Shown here in pieces: positions 1 through 7,709 of a stretch of 64,000 bases of DNA. Within the stretch, counting starts at the first letter, position 1; the number at the start of each line of letters is the position of its first letter. Position numbers and translations under genes: made by a program. Source of the DNA: Pseudomonas sp. N040 (lineage in GTDB: Bacteria; Pseudomonadota; Gammaproteobacteria; Pseudomonadales; Pseudomonadaceae). The stretch spans positions 186,001 to 250,000 of the forward strand of contig NZ_JADOBE010000003.1 of the NCBI RefSeq assembly GCF_015637705.1. Reading direction: 5' to 3'. A model generated the notes under the pieces. That model saw nothing but the letters and a program-made list of their open reading frames with translations. It did no database searches and was not told the origin of the DNA.

Positions 1-621
1 GCGCTGGCCGATACCTATCCGGTGTGCCAGGCCATGGTCGGCGCAGCGTTCTTCAACGCCATGGCCAGCCAGTATGTGCGCGCCGTACCACCGGTATCGC
101 CCGTGCTGGTCAACTACGGCGAGAGCTTCGCGGACTTTGTCGAGAATTTTGCGCCCGCAGCCAGCGTGCCTTATCTGGCGGATCTGGCCCGGCTGGAGTG
201 GTGTTACGTGCAGGCCTTTCATGCGGCCGATGCAGCAGCCGTGCCGCTGACCGAACTGGCCGGTTTGCTGGGTGATGAGCGCCGGCTGGCGCAGCTCTGT
301 TTCACCCTGCAGCCGAGCCTGAGCGTGTTGCGCTCGTCTTTTGCGGTGGCTTCGCTGTGGGCCGCGCATCAAACCGCTGAGCCGGCAGCGGTCCTGCACT
401 CAATCAATCCGCAGCAGCCGGAATCCGCTGTGTTGCTGCGCCAGGATCTTGCGGTGCACGTCGTGCGGCTTGAGGAGGGCGCTGCGCATTTCATCGAGAA
501 TCTGGCGCAGGGCAGGTCATTCGCCGAGGCGGTCAGCAACGCCACCCCCTTCAATCTGGCTGCCGCGCTGGAAGTGCTGCTGCGCGCGGCGGCCATTACA
601 GACTACCGCGTGCAGGAGTAA
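1..621 (+). CDS. HvfC/BufC-type DNA-binding-domain protein (DUF2063 family), 5' truncated
   Basis: The reading frame is open from the first base, so the N-terminus lies outside the window; 206 codons remain. The visible part has a C-terminal HvfC/BufC character: an early segment around GAAFFNAMASQYV, then a Y-x-ESFADF-x-E segment, a PYLADLARLEW segment and a mostly helical remainder. Members of this family accompany MNIO (DUF692) enzymes and act as partner proteins in copper- or stress-related RiPP operons (bufferin, oxazolin/Hvf). The next gene, five bases downstream, encodes a DoxX protein, which is the usual partner and supports the call. No precursor peptide or MNIO enzyme is visible because the window starts too late. 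Family assignment is from recalled motifs and context. Confidence 0.75.
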   Translation, partial: ALADTYPVCQAMVGAAFFNAMASQYVRAVPPVSPVLVNYGESFADFVENFAPAASVPYLADLARLEWCYVQAFHAADAAAVPLTELAGLLGDERRLAQLCFTLQPSLSVLRSSFAVASLWAAHQTAEPAAVLHSINPQQPESAVLLRQDLAVHVVRLEEGAAHFIENLAQGRSFAEAVSNATPFNLAAALEVLLRAAAITDYRVQE

Positions 622-626
622 CCCGC

Positions 627-1100
627 ATGGTACAGCTGGGCAAATGGTGCATTAGCCAGTTCGAGCGCATTCCCTACGGCTTGATTGCTCTGCTCGGGCG
701 TTTTTCCATTGCGGCGATTTTCTGGAAGTCCGGGCAAACCAAGATTGAGGGTTTTGCCGTGGACGTGGTCGCCGGCAGCTATCAGTTCGGCTGGCCACGG
801 CTGGCCGACTCGGCGCTTTACCTGTTCCGCGAGGAGTATCGGCTGCCCTGGCTGGCGCCGGAACTGGCGGCGCTGCTGGCCGCTGTTGCCGAGCATGTCT
901 TCCCCGTGCTGTTGCTGCTCGGCCTGGCCACGCGCTTTTCCGCGCTGGCCTTGCTGCTGATGACGGCGACCATCCAGCTACTGGTCTACCCAGATGCCTA
1001 CCCGACCCATGGTGTCTGGGCTGCGGTGCTGCTGCTGTTGGTGGCGCAAGGCCCCGGCGCGGTATCCCTGGACTGGCTGGTGGCGCGGAAATTCAGCTGA
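627..1100 (+). CDS. DoxX family integral membrane protein
   Basis: A 157-aa protein with about four hydrophobic segments (roughly residues 17-37, 70-100, 103-122 and 128-146) and the DoxX features RFSIAAIFWKSGQTKI near the N-terminus and a LLLGLATRFSALALL helix. DoxX proteins are small inner-membrane proteins, often linked to redox or thiol stress. In bufferin/Hvf-type operons a DoxX protein is the last gene after the MNIO enzyme and its partner, matching its place here five bases after the HvfC/BufC gene. No clear terminator follows before the porin gene's own regulatory region. Biochemical role unknown. Confidence 0.82.
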   Translation: MVQLGKWCISQFERIPYGLIALLGRFSIAAIFWKSGQTKIEGFAVDVVAGSYQFGWPRLADSALYLFREEYRLPWLAPELAALLAAVAEHVFPVLLLLGLATRFSALALLLMTATIQLLVYPDAYPTHGVWAAVLLLLVAQGPGAVSLDWLVARKFS

Positions 1101-1210
1101 CGGCAACTGCTGGCCAGTGACCTGCCGGGCACAGGCAAAAATCCAACTGTTTGTGGGCCGCATCCACTGGATGCTGCCGGGCCAGCCGGCGCCCCGGCGA
1201 AAAGTTCCCC

Positions 1211-1228
1211 TGTCACCGAACTTTCATG
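1211..1228 (+). promoter_or_regulatory. Putative Pho box (PhoB-binding site) upstream of the porin gene
   Basis: Two 7-bp half-sites, CTGTCAC at 1211-1217 and CTTTCAT at 1222-1228, lie exactly 11 bases apart, centre about 110 bases before the porin start. This matches the PhoB direct-repeat consensus (CTGTCAT with 11-bp periodicity), with one mismatch per half. The downstream gene is a phosphate/polyphosphate-type porin, a classical Pho regulon member, so the site makes sense biologically. Confidence 0.7.
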
Positions 1229-1330
1229 CAACCGCCACGGCGCTGAAATATCCCGACACCAATATTCCCCCCAACACCGATGGGCCTGATGCCCGCGTGT
1301 TTTCTGCTCAAGACCAATAGGGGAATCTCG

Positions 1331-2776
1331 ATGATCCGTAAGCACAGTTTTTGTGGCGCTGGCGCCGGTTTCACTGCCAGTGTCCTGGCCCTGGCCATTT
1401 CCGCCCAGGCATCCGCCGGTACCGTCACCACCGACGGCACCGACCTGGTCATCAAGACCAAGAGCGGCCTGGAAGTGGCTACCGTCGACAAGCAGTACAG
1501 CTTCAAGCTGGGCGGGCGCATTCAGGCCGACTTCGACCAGTTCGACGGCTTCTACACCAAGAACAACAAGTCGGCCAACGAGTCCTACTTCCGTCGCGCA
1601 ATTCTCGAGCTGGGCGGCAATTACCAGGACTGGCGCTATGTCTTCAACTATGACTTCTCCGATGGCAGCGTCCCGGCGGGTAACAAAAGCGACTGGGATG
1701 AAGCCTCGATTGCCTACACCGGCTTCGCTCCGGTGGTGATCAAGGGCGGCCGTTTCGACCCGGACTTCGGTTTGCAGCACGCCACCAGCTCCAAGTGGGT
1801 GACGGCGCTGGAGCGTTCGGCGATCTATGACCTGGCGCCCTGGGTCAACTCCAAGGAAGACGGCATGGGCGTGCAGGTCAGCGCTACCCATGGCGGCAAC
1901 CTGTACGGCTCGGCCGGTATCTTCCAGCAGGAGCCGAGCAACGAAGTCAACGAGTCCACCAGCGGCATGGACGTCAACTCGGTAGTGCTGCGTGGCGTGT
2001 TTGCGCCGATCGTTGCAGAAACCGAAGTGTTGCACTTTGGTGTGGATGCGGCGCAGCGTAATTACGACGATGGCAAGTTCAACGGGGCGATCACCTCCAC
2101 CCTGCAGGTGCGCGGCATCTCCGAGGACACCACGACCAATACCCCGACTCCGGTACTGGCGGGCATCGGCTCCGGCACCACCGCCTGCAACACCACCAAT
2201 GTCGCGGCACGCTGCTACACCGACGACCAGGTCTGGGGTACCGAGTTCGCCTACATGAACGGCCCGTTGTCGCTGGAGAGCGAGTACCTGAGTCGGACCC
2301 TCAGTGGCCAGGGTGACTGGGATGACCGTGAGGCTACCGGCTACAACGCCCAGATCGCCTATACCCTCACCGGTGAGTCGCGCATCTACAAGCTCGATGG
2401 CGCCAAGTTCGATGCGATCAAGCCGGCCAACAAGCAAACCGGCGCCTGGGAGGTCTTCTACCGCTACGATCATGTCAAGGTGGAGGACAACGACGGCCTG
2501 GCCGGTCCGACCAACGTCGGCCTGGCGGCCAGCAACATCGAGAGCACCCAGGTCGGCATCAACACCCTGGGCGTGAACTGGTATGCCAACGAGGCAGTGA
2601 AAATCTCCGCCAACTACCTGTTCACCACTGCCGACAGCGACATGCTCGACCTGCAGCAAACGGTCAGCAGCAGTGGCTCGTCGGTCGCCCTGGGCAGCAC
2701 CACGGCCAACCGCGACGCCGATGCCAGCGACAAGGATGGCCATGCCATCAGCCTGCGCGCGCAATACGTGTTCTGA
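1331..2776 (+). CDS. OprO/OprP-family phosphate/polyphosphate-selective porin
   Basis: A 481-aa outer-membrane porin. The start at 1331 is preferred over an in-frame ATG at 1280 because it follows AGGGGAA and begins a good signal peptide (basic MIRKH, hydrophobic core, cleavage near AQASAG). The mature protein opens with a short coiled-coil-like stretch and then the family hallmark KLGGRIQADFDQFDGF; it ends in the alternating beta pattern SLRAQYVF with C-terminal Phe, as recognised by the BAM machinery. OprP/OprO channels form trimers that take up phosphate or polyphosphate under phosphate starvation. A Pho box upstream and a strong terminator downstream mark it as a single-gene unit. The P/O subtype cannot be assigned by eye. 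Confidence 0.87.
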   Translation: MIRKHSFCGAGAGFTASVLALAISAQASAGTVTTDGTDLVIKTKSGLEVATVDKQYSFKLGGRIQADFDQFDGFYTKNNKSANESYFRRAILELGGNYQDWRYVFNYDFSDGSVPAGNKSDWDEASIAYTGFAPVVIKGGRFDPDFGLQHATSSKWVTALERSAIYDLAPWVNSKEDGMGVQVSATHGGNLYGSAGIFQQEPSNEVNESTSGMDVNSVVLRGVFAPIVAETEVLHFGVDAAQRNYDDGKFNGAITSTLQVRGISEDTTTNTPTPVLAGIGSGTTACNTTNVAARCYTDDQVWGTEFAYMNGPLSLESEYLSRTLSGQGDWDDREATGYNAQIAYTLTGESRIYKLDGAKFDAIKPANKQTGAWEVFYRYDHVKVEDNDGLAGPTNVGLAASNIESTQVGINTLGVNWYANEAVKISANYLFTTADSDMLDLQQTVSSSGSSVALGSTTANRDADASDKDGHAISLRAQYVF

Positions 2777-2804
2777 TTCGCCCTCACCTGCAATGCTCCT
2801 TTGA

Positions 2805-2828
2805 CCCCGCTTCGGCGGGGTTTTTTTT
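2805..2828 (+). terminator. Rho-independent terminator after the porin gene
   Basis: CCCCGC-TTCG-GCGGGG forms a stable six-bp stem with a UUCG-type tetraloop and is followed by eight T residues, 29 bases after the porin stop codon. Confidence 0.92.
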
Positions 2829-2855
2829 AGCGGCGCAAACGTCCAGACTGCCGGC

Positions 2856-3980
2856 ATGCCTGTTCTAACCCTGTCCTCACTGAGCGAAATCAACCCTGCC
2901 GACTGGGATGCCCTGCTGGCCGGGGCGCAACCCTTTGTGCAGCACGCCTTCCTGGCCTCGCTGGAAGACAGCGGCAGCGTGGGCCGCGGCACCGGCTGGG
3001 GGCCCGCCCACCGGTTGCTGCGCAGTGCCAGCGGCGAGCTGCTGGCGGCCATGCCGGCCTACGTGAAACAGCATTCCTATGGCGAATACGTGTTCGACCA
3101 TGCCTGGGCGCAGGCCTGCCAGCGCGCCGGAATCGGTTACTACCCCAAGCTGCTGGCGGCCATTCCGTTTACCCCGGTGAGTGGCCAGCGCCTGCTCGGC
3201 CAGCCGCAGGACGCGGCCTTGCTGCTCGACGAAGTGGTGGCCGGGTTGCCGGCGCAAGGCTTGTCCAGCCTGCATGTGAACTTCACCGGCGCGCCGGAGG
3301 ATGCCCTGCTGCAGGGCCGCGCGGGCTGGCTGCAGCGGCTCGACTGCCAGTATCACTGGAACAATCGCGGCTACCGGGATTTTCAGGACTTTCTCGACCT
3401 GCTCAGCTCGCGCAAGCGCAAGCAGCTGCGCAAGGAACGCGAACAGCTGGCGGGGCAGGGGATCAGCTTCGCCTGGCATGCCGGGCACGAGCTGAGCGAG
3501 GCGCAATGGGATTTTGTCTACGCCTGCTATGCCAATACCTACCAGGTGCGCGGCCAGGCGCCGTACCTCACGCGCCTGTTCTTCAGCCTGCTGGCGCAGC
3601 GCCTGCCCGGCTTGCTGCGCGTGGTGATCGCCAGCCAGGCCGGCAAGCCGCTGGCCATGGCGTTTTCCCTGCTGGCCGGGGACAGCCTGTACGGGCGCTA
3701 CTGGGGTTGCCTGCGCGAGTGCCCCGGGCTGCATTTCGAGACCTGTTTCTATCAGGGCATGGAATACGCCATCGCGCAGCAGCTGCAGCGTTTCGATGCC
3801 GGCGCCCAGGGCGAGCACAAGCTGGTGCGCGGTTTCGAGCCGGTGCTGACGCATTCCTGGCATTACCTCTGCCATCCCGGCCTGCGCACCGCGGTGGCTA
3901 ATTTCCTCGAAGATGAGCGCCTCGCCGTGATGGCCTATGCCGAACAGGCGCGCGCTTTGTTGCCCTATCGGCAAGCGTAG
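2856..3980 (+). CDS. FemAB/GNAT-like N-acyltransferase (DUF482 family)
   Basis: A 374-aa cytoplasmic protein resembling the peptidogalycan biosynthesis/FemAB-like DUF482 family: an N-terminal QHAFLASLEDSGSVG segment, ARP-like basic SSRKRKQLRKEREQ in the middle, then RLFFSLLAQRLPG, GRYWGCLRECPGLHFETCFYQG and AGAQGEHKLVRGFEP towards the C-terminus. These are the conserved blocks of the family. The proteins are GNAT-fold acyltransferases whose substrate is not established. It starts 28 bases after the porin terminator, so it probably has its own promoter, and stands alone before the oxidase gene. No signal peptide or membrane segment is seen. Confidence 0.82.
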   Translation: MPVLTLSSLSEINPADWDALLAGAQPFVQHAFLASLEDSGSVGRGTGWGPAHRLLRSASGELLAAMPAYVKQHSYGEYVFDHAWAQACQRAGIGYYPKLLAAIPFTPVSGQRLLGQPQDAALLLDEVVAGLPAQGLSSLHVNFTGAPEDALLQGRAGWLQRLDCQYHWNNRGYRDFQDFLDLLSSRKRKQLRKEREQLAGQGISFAWHAGHELSEAQWDFVYACYANTYQVRGQAPYLTRLFFSLLAQRLPGLLRVVIASQAGKPLAMAFSLLAGDSLYGRYWGCLRECPGLHFETCFYQGMEYAIAQQLQRFDAGAQGEHKLVRGFEPVLTHSWHYLCHPGLRTAVANFLEDERLAVMAYAEQARALLPYRQA

Positions 3981-4144
3981 GGCAGCTGCCAGCGCAGGCT
4001 TTAGCCACCCTGAGAAGTTTTACGAATCCTAACCTGAAAATAGTCAAATAAAGATTTATTCAAGTATCCGCGGTGTGCGAGTGTGGCCTATCTGCAGATT
4101 CGGCTGACGCCCAGGCGTGTGGCCGCCCCACCAAGAGAGCACCC

Positions 4145-5458
4145 ATGACTACCGCCGAGAACGCCGTGACCCCCGCCGCCGAGCGCTGCCAGTCCTACTA
4201 CAGCGCCACCCTCAGCGCCGAGACCAGCTACCCGACCCTGCAGGGCCAGGTGAGTGTCGACGTGGTGATCATCGGTGGCGGCTTTACCGGCGTGGCCACG
4301 GCGGTGGAGCTGGCCGAGCGCGGTCTCAAGGTGGCCATCGTGGAAACCAACAAGATCGGCTGGGGCGCCACCGGGCGCAACGGCGGCCAGGTCACCGGCA
4401 GCCTGTCCGGCGAAGGCGCGATGCACAAGCAGATGAGCAAGACGCTCGGCCAGGAAGTCGACGACTTCATCTGGAACCTGCGCTGGCGCGGGCACGAAAT
4501 CATCAAGAGCCGGGTGGCCCGCTACGGTATCCAGTGCGACCTCAAGCATGGCCACCTGCACGCGGCGATGAAGCCGGTGCACATGGAGGAACTGGAGAAC
4601 GCCTACGACGAAGCCGTGCGTCGCGGCATGGGCGCCGAGGTGACGCTGCTCGACGCCCAGGGCGTGCGCAATCACCTGCAGAGCGACCTCTACTGCGGGG
4701 CGATCAAGAATACCCGCAACATGCACCTGCACCCGTTGAACCTGTGCATCGGCGAGGCCCGGGCGGCCGAGAGCCTGGGCGCGCTGATCTTCGAGCATTC
4801 CGAAGTGCTCGACATCGTCCACGGCGCCAACCCGGCGGTGATCACCGCGCAGGGCCGCATCGACGCCAAGCAGGTGCTGCTGGCCGGTGACGTCTACCAC
4901 AAGCTGGAGCGCAAGCAGCTCAAGGGCCTGATCTTCCCGGCCATGGGCGGCATCGTCACCACCCGGCCGCTGGGCGAGCTGGCCAAAGAACTCAACCCGC
5001 AGGACCTGGCGGTCTACGACTGCCGCTTCGTGCTCGACTACTACCGCATGACCGCCGATGGCCGCCTGCTGTTCGGCGGTGGCGCCAACTACTCCGGGCG
5101 CGACTCGCGCGACATCGCTGGCGAGCTGCGCCCGTGCATCGAGCGCACCTTCCCGGCGCTGAAAGGCGTGGAGATCGAGTTCCAGTGGAGCTGCGCGATG
5201 GGCATCGTGATGAACCGCATCCCGCAACTGGGCAAGCTGTCGGATAACGTCTGGTACTGCCAGGGCTACTCCGGGCATGGCGTGGCGACCACCCACATCA
5301 TGGGCGAGATCATGGCCAACGCGATGACCGGCAGCCTGGAGAAGTTCGACACCTTTGCCGCCTGCAAGCACATCAAGGTGCCGATGGGCGACGTGTTCGG
5401 CAACCCGATGCTGGCGGTTGGCATGTGGTATTACGGGATGCTGGAAAAGCTGCGGTAA
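4145..5458 (+). CDS. FAD-dependent amine oxidoreductase, gamma-glutamylputrescine oxidase-like (PuuB/OrdL)
   Basis: A 437-aa DAO-family flavoenzyme. The Rossmann motif VVIIGGGFTGVATAVELAERG begins at about residue 40 and is followed by GWGATGRNGGQ, the FAD-proximal motif of PuuB/OrdL-type oxidases; the C-terminal region has WYCQGYSGHGVATTHIMGE, the second FAD-binding stretch. The in-frame ATG at 4073 is upstream but the start at 4145 follows AAGAGAG and fits family N-termini. PuuB oxidises gamma-glutamylputrescine in putrescine use; the substrate here is inferred from similarity only, and no other polyamine gene is nearby. The 160 bases upstream are unusually AT-rich around 4015-4070 and probably hold the promoter. 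Confidence 0.82.
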   Translation: MTTAENAVTPAAERCQSYYSATLSAETSYPTLQGQVSVDVVIIGGGFTGVATAVELAERGLKVAIVETNKIGWGATGRNGGQVTGSLSGEGAMHKQMSKTLGQEVDDFIWNLRWRGHEIIKSRVARYGIQCDLKHGHLHAAMKPVHMEELENAYDEAVRRGMGAEVTLLDAQGVRNHLQSDLYCGAIKNTRNMHLHPLNLCIGEARAAESLGALIFEHSEVLDIVHGANPAVITAQGRIDAKQVLLAGDVYHKLERKQLKGLIFPAMGGIVTTRPLGELAKELNPQDLAVYDCRFVLDYYRMTADGRLLFGGGANYSGRDSRDIAGELRPCIERTFPALKGVEIEFQWSCAMGIVMNRIPQLGKLSDNVWYCQGYSGHGVATTHIMGEIMANAMTGSLEKFDTFAACKHIKVPMGDVFGNPMLAVGMWYYGMLEKLR

Positions 5459-5516
5459 TCGATCTGATACAACCGCGGAGGGTTGCCAGGTGGAGCTTGG
5501 CAGCGATCAATTCGCT

Positions 5517-5880
5517 TCGGATTGGAAATCCGTGTGCAGCTTTTTTGACTGGCGCGGGCTCCGAGCCAGACCGCCGCACTTTCCTCGGCTTGGGGCTACA
5601 GGTTGCGCCTTGCACGGCGCCTCACTTTCTCTTGACTCGCTGCGCTCGTCCTGCGGGCCAGCCTGCGGCTGTTACTTCGCTGCGCTACGTTTGCTTGTGC
5701 AAAGAAAAGTAAGCAAAAGAAACACCCCCCGGCATCCGGGTCTCGCTGCGCTCGACTTCCCTCGCTCCGGCACTGTTCCGAGGGTCGTCACGAAGGGCCA
5801 TGCATGGCCCATCGTTCCTCATTTGGCATCCATGCCAAATTCCCCTCTGCACAGCACCTGCACTCGGCCTCCTGACGGGG
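5517..5880 (+). repeat. Dispersed intergenic element, left inverted copy
   Basis: This copy is the reverse complement of 6095-6465. Its outer 58 bases (5517-5574) are identical to the reverse complement of 6408-6465, and from about 5624 to 5705 it matches the reverse complement of about 6284-6360 with one or two differences. Further in, homology is looser but still clear (GGGCCATGCATGGCCC, GGCATCCATGCC, CCTCCTGACGGG). Several short reading frames cross it, but none looks like a real gene. Similar sequences are, from memory, scattered between genes in pseudomonads. Confidence 0.88.
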
Positions 5881-5906
5881 ATTTGGGTGTTCACCGCAGC
5901 GCTTGC

Positions 5907-5985
5907 GTAGGCTGGAAAACGCCGCTTGCGGCTTTTCCACCGAGCCGGCCAACAGTGGCCAACGCTGCGCGGTTGTCCACCCTAC
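5907..5985. repeat. Imperfect palindromic repeat between the two element copies
   Basis: The stretch begins GTAGGCTGGAAAACGCCGC and ends TTGTCCACCCTAC; it contains an inner hairpin (TGGAAAACGCCGC against GCGGCTTTTCCA). It resembles the GTAGGGTGGA...TCCACCCTAC palindromes seen elsewhere in this window. Confidence 0.6.
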
Positions 5986-6004
5986 GGATCACGTTCCATT
6001 CGAT

Positions 6005-6053
6005 GTAGGGCGGGTGCAACCCGCCGTTGCCGCGCGGGTTGCACCCGCCCTAC
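6005..6053. repeat. Perfect palindrome with 20-bp arms
   Basis: GTAGGGCGGGTGCAACCCGC (6005-6024) is the exact reverse complement of 6034-6053, separated by nine bases. There is no T tract, so this is more likely a REP-like element than a terminator. It sits near the centre of the larger inverted repeat. Confidence 0.9.
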
Positions 6054-6094
6054 CAAACCGATCGATATATTTCCTGACGTGCACGGACTAAGAG

Positions 6095-6465
6095 TCCCGT
6101 CAGGAGGGTGAGCGGAATCGGTGTGGAAGGGGTTGAGTCGCATGGATGCGACGAAAGCTGCGCTGGGCCATGGACGGCCCATCGCAGCGGGCCCCTGGAG
6201 CAGCGATGGAGCGAACGCACCCCGAGCGCGCAGCGCTCGGGGCCGGATGCCGGGGGTGCTTTCTCTTTGGTTACTTTCTCTTTGCACAAGCAAACGTAGC
6301 GCAGCGAAGTAACAGCCGCAGGCTGGCCCGCAGGGCGAGCGCAGCGAGTCAAGAGAAAGTAACTCGCCAGCAAGGCGAAAAGCTGTTTTCGTACAGAGAA
6401 AAACGCTGCGGTCTGGCTCGGAGCCCGCGCCAGTCAAAAAAGCTGCACACGGATTTCCAATCCGA
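6095..6465 (-). repeat. Dispersed intergenic element, right inverted copy
   Basis: This copy is inverted relative to 5517-5880 and starts with CCCGTCAGGAGGG, the counterpart of CCTCCTGACGGG at 5869-5880. Its outer end (6408-6465) is a perfect 58-bp match to the left arm. The copy ends 60 bases before the stop codon of the minus-strand dehalogenase gene. Together with the left copy and the inner palindromes it fills the gene-free region 5459-6525; I see no convincing gene there. Confidence 0.88.
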
Positions 6466-6525
6466 CGGAATACACGCGCTTTTCAACGATTCCGCTATGC
6501 GCGTGTCTATCGCCGCATTGTTGCC

Positions 6526-7209
6526 TCAGCGCTGCACCCATCCCCCGCAGACTGGAAATACCTGTCCGACAAAGCAGTTGGCCGACTCGCTGCACAGGTA
6601 GGCGGCGAACTCGGCATCCTCCCTGGCACCCACCAGTCGTCCGAGCGGAACTTCGCGCTTGAGGCGTTCCTGAAAGCGCGGGTTGGCTTGTACTTCCGCC
6701 GGGAAGTAGGTCGGATTCTCGACAAAGTTCTGCGCGATGGCGTTGACCTGCACATTGTGCTCGGCCATTTCCACCCCGACGGCCTGCACGTAGGCCAGCT
6801 GCGCCCCGCGCGCGGCACTGTAGGTCGATGCGCGTTTCATCCCGCGCAGGGCCGAGGCGCTGCCCATCAGCAGGATCTTGCCGGCACGGCGCTCGATCAT
6901 CTGCACCAGTGTCGCGCGAAACAGGCGCGGCAACGGATCGACCAGGGCGGCAAACACCGCGGCCCACTCGTCATCACCGACCAGGGTTGCCGGGGTGGCA
7001 GGGGCCGGAATGGCCAGGTTGGCAACCAGTACGTCGATCCGTCCGGCGGCGGCAATGATCCGCGCGGGTGCTCCGGGCGCATTGAACGCCGTGGTATCGG
7101 CAAGCACCTCGGCGGCATGGGCACGGAACACTTCGCAGAGAACCGGGCCCATGAACTGGTCGGCCTGGGTGATCAGTACGCGCTTGCCGGCAAGCATTTG
7201 ACTGGACAT
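6526..7209 (-). CDS. Putative halohydrin (haloalcohol) dehalogenase, SDR-related
   Basis: A 227-aa short-chain-dehydrogenase-fold protein that lacks the SDR glycine-rich cofactor motif. Instead it has T14-QADQ-F19-M-G21, exactly T-X4-F-X-G, and S117-X12-Y130-X3-R134, where Arg replaces the catalytic Lys of SDRs. These two motifs together define halohydrin dehalogenases, which convert vicinal haloalcohols to epoxides and can open epoxides with anions such as cyanide or azide. The C-terminal region (NPTYFPAEVQANP, then LVGAREDAEFAAYL and GQVFPVCGGW) also follows the recalled HheC plan. It precedes a VOC gene's stop side on the same strand, 27 bases apart. If the motifs were misread the fallback is an atypical SDR. 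Physiological substrate unknown. Confidence 0.82.
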   Translation of the reverse strand: MSSQMLAGKRVLITQADQFMGPVLCEVFRAHAAEVLADTTAFNAPGAPARIIAAAGRIDVLVANLAIPAPATPATLVGDDEWAAVFAALVDPLPRLFRATLVQMIERRAGKILLMGSASALRGMKRASTYSAARGAQLAYVQAVGVEMAEHNVQVNAIAQNFVENPTYFPAEVQANPRFQERLKREVPLGRLVGAREDAEFAAYLCSESANCFVGQVFPVCGGWVQR

Positions 7210-7236
7210 GGGAGCGGGCTCTCTGGAAGGGGATGT

Positions 7237-7662
7237 TCAGGCTTGGGCGGCCGTGGTGAAGCCACGGCAGACGGCGGCCAGCTTGTGGCCGTCCGGGTCG
7301 CGCACATAGGCCGCGTAAAAGTCCGGATTGTATTGCGGGCGCAGGCCGGGGGCGCCGGCGCAGCTGCCGCCATGGGCCAGGGCGGCGCGGTGAAACTGCT
7401 CGACCTGTGCCCAGGAAGCGGCCTTGAAAGCCAGCATGCTGCCGTTGCCGACGCTGGCCGGCCGGCCGTCGAACGGCGGGCACAGCCAGAGGGCCAGTTC
7501 CTCGCGGCCATCGTCCGCGTAGGTACCCCAGCCGATCCAGCCGTCCTGCTGGTCTTCGGCCGCGACGGTGCACCTCGTCAGCCCCAGCGCTCCGAGGACC
7601 GCGTCATAAAAGGCCGCGGCCCGCTGCAGGTCGTTGCTGCCCAGGCAGGCGTAGGTGAACAT
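7237..7662 (-). CDS. VOC family (glyoxalase/bleomycin-resistance/dioxygenase fold) protein
   Basis: A 141-aa single-domain VOC protein. The start at 7662 is chosen over the in-frame ATG at 7698 because AAGGAG lies six bases before it and MFTYACLGSNDLQRAAAFYD is the standard VOC opening. The C-terminal half has NPDFYAAYVRDPDGHKLAAVC, the usual second beta-alpha-beta unit with metal-side residues. Close relatives annotated as lactoylglutathione lyase-like have no proven substrate. It is transcribed ahead of the halohydrin dehalogenase candidate with a 27-base gap, so the two are probably co-transcribed and may be linked in function, although this is inference. Confidence 0.8.
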   Translation of the reverse strand: MFTYACLGSNDLQRAAAFYDAVLGALGLTRCTVAAEDQQDGWIGWGTYADDGREELALWLCPPFDGRPASVGNGSMLAFKAASWAQVEQFHRAALAHGGSCAGAPGLRPQYNPDFYAAYVRDPDGHKLAAVCRGFTTAAQA

Positions 7663-7709
7663 GCTGCACGCTCCTTGCCGACCACGGGCGGTCAGCAATC
7701 CCGCCCGGC

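Noticed and set aside
998..3052. 684-aa antisense reading frame across the porin gene
   Set aside because: Shadow of the porin gene in GC-rich DNA; no recognisable domain, and codon third-position bias belongs to the plus strand.
5459..6525. tRNA or known ncRNA in the gene-free region
   Set aside because: No cloverleaf, TTCRANNC-type motif or recognisable ncRNA seen.
5355..6601. Several 60-220-codon frames in the region after the oxidase gene
   Set aside because: They cross the inverted repeats and lack start signals and family motifs; the region is better explained by dispersed elements.
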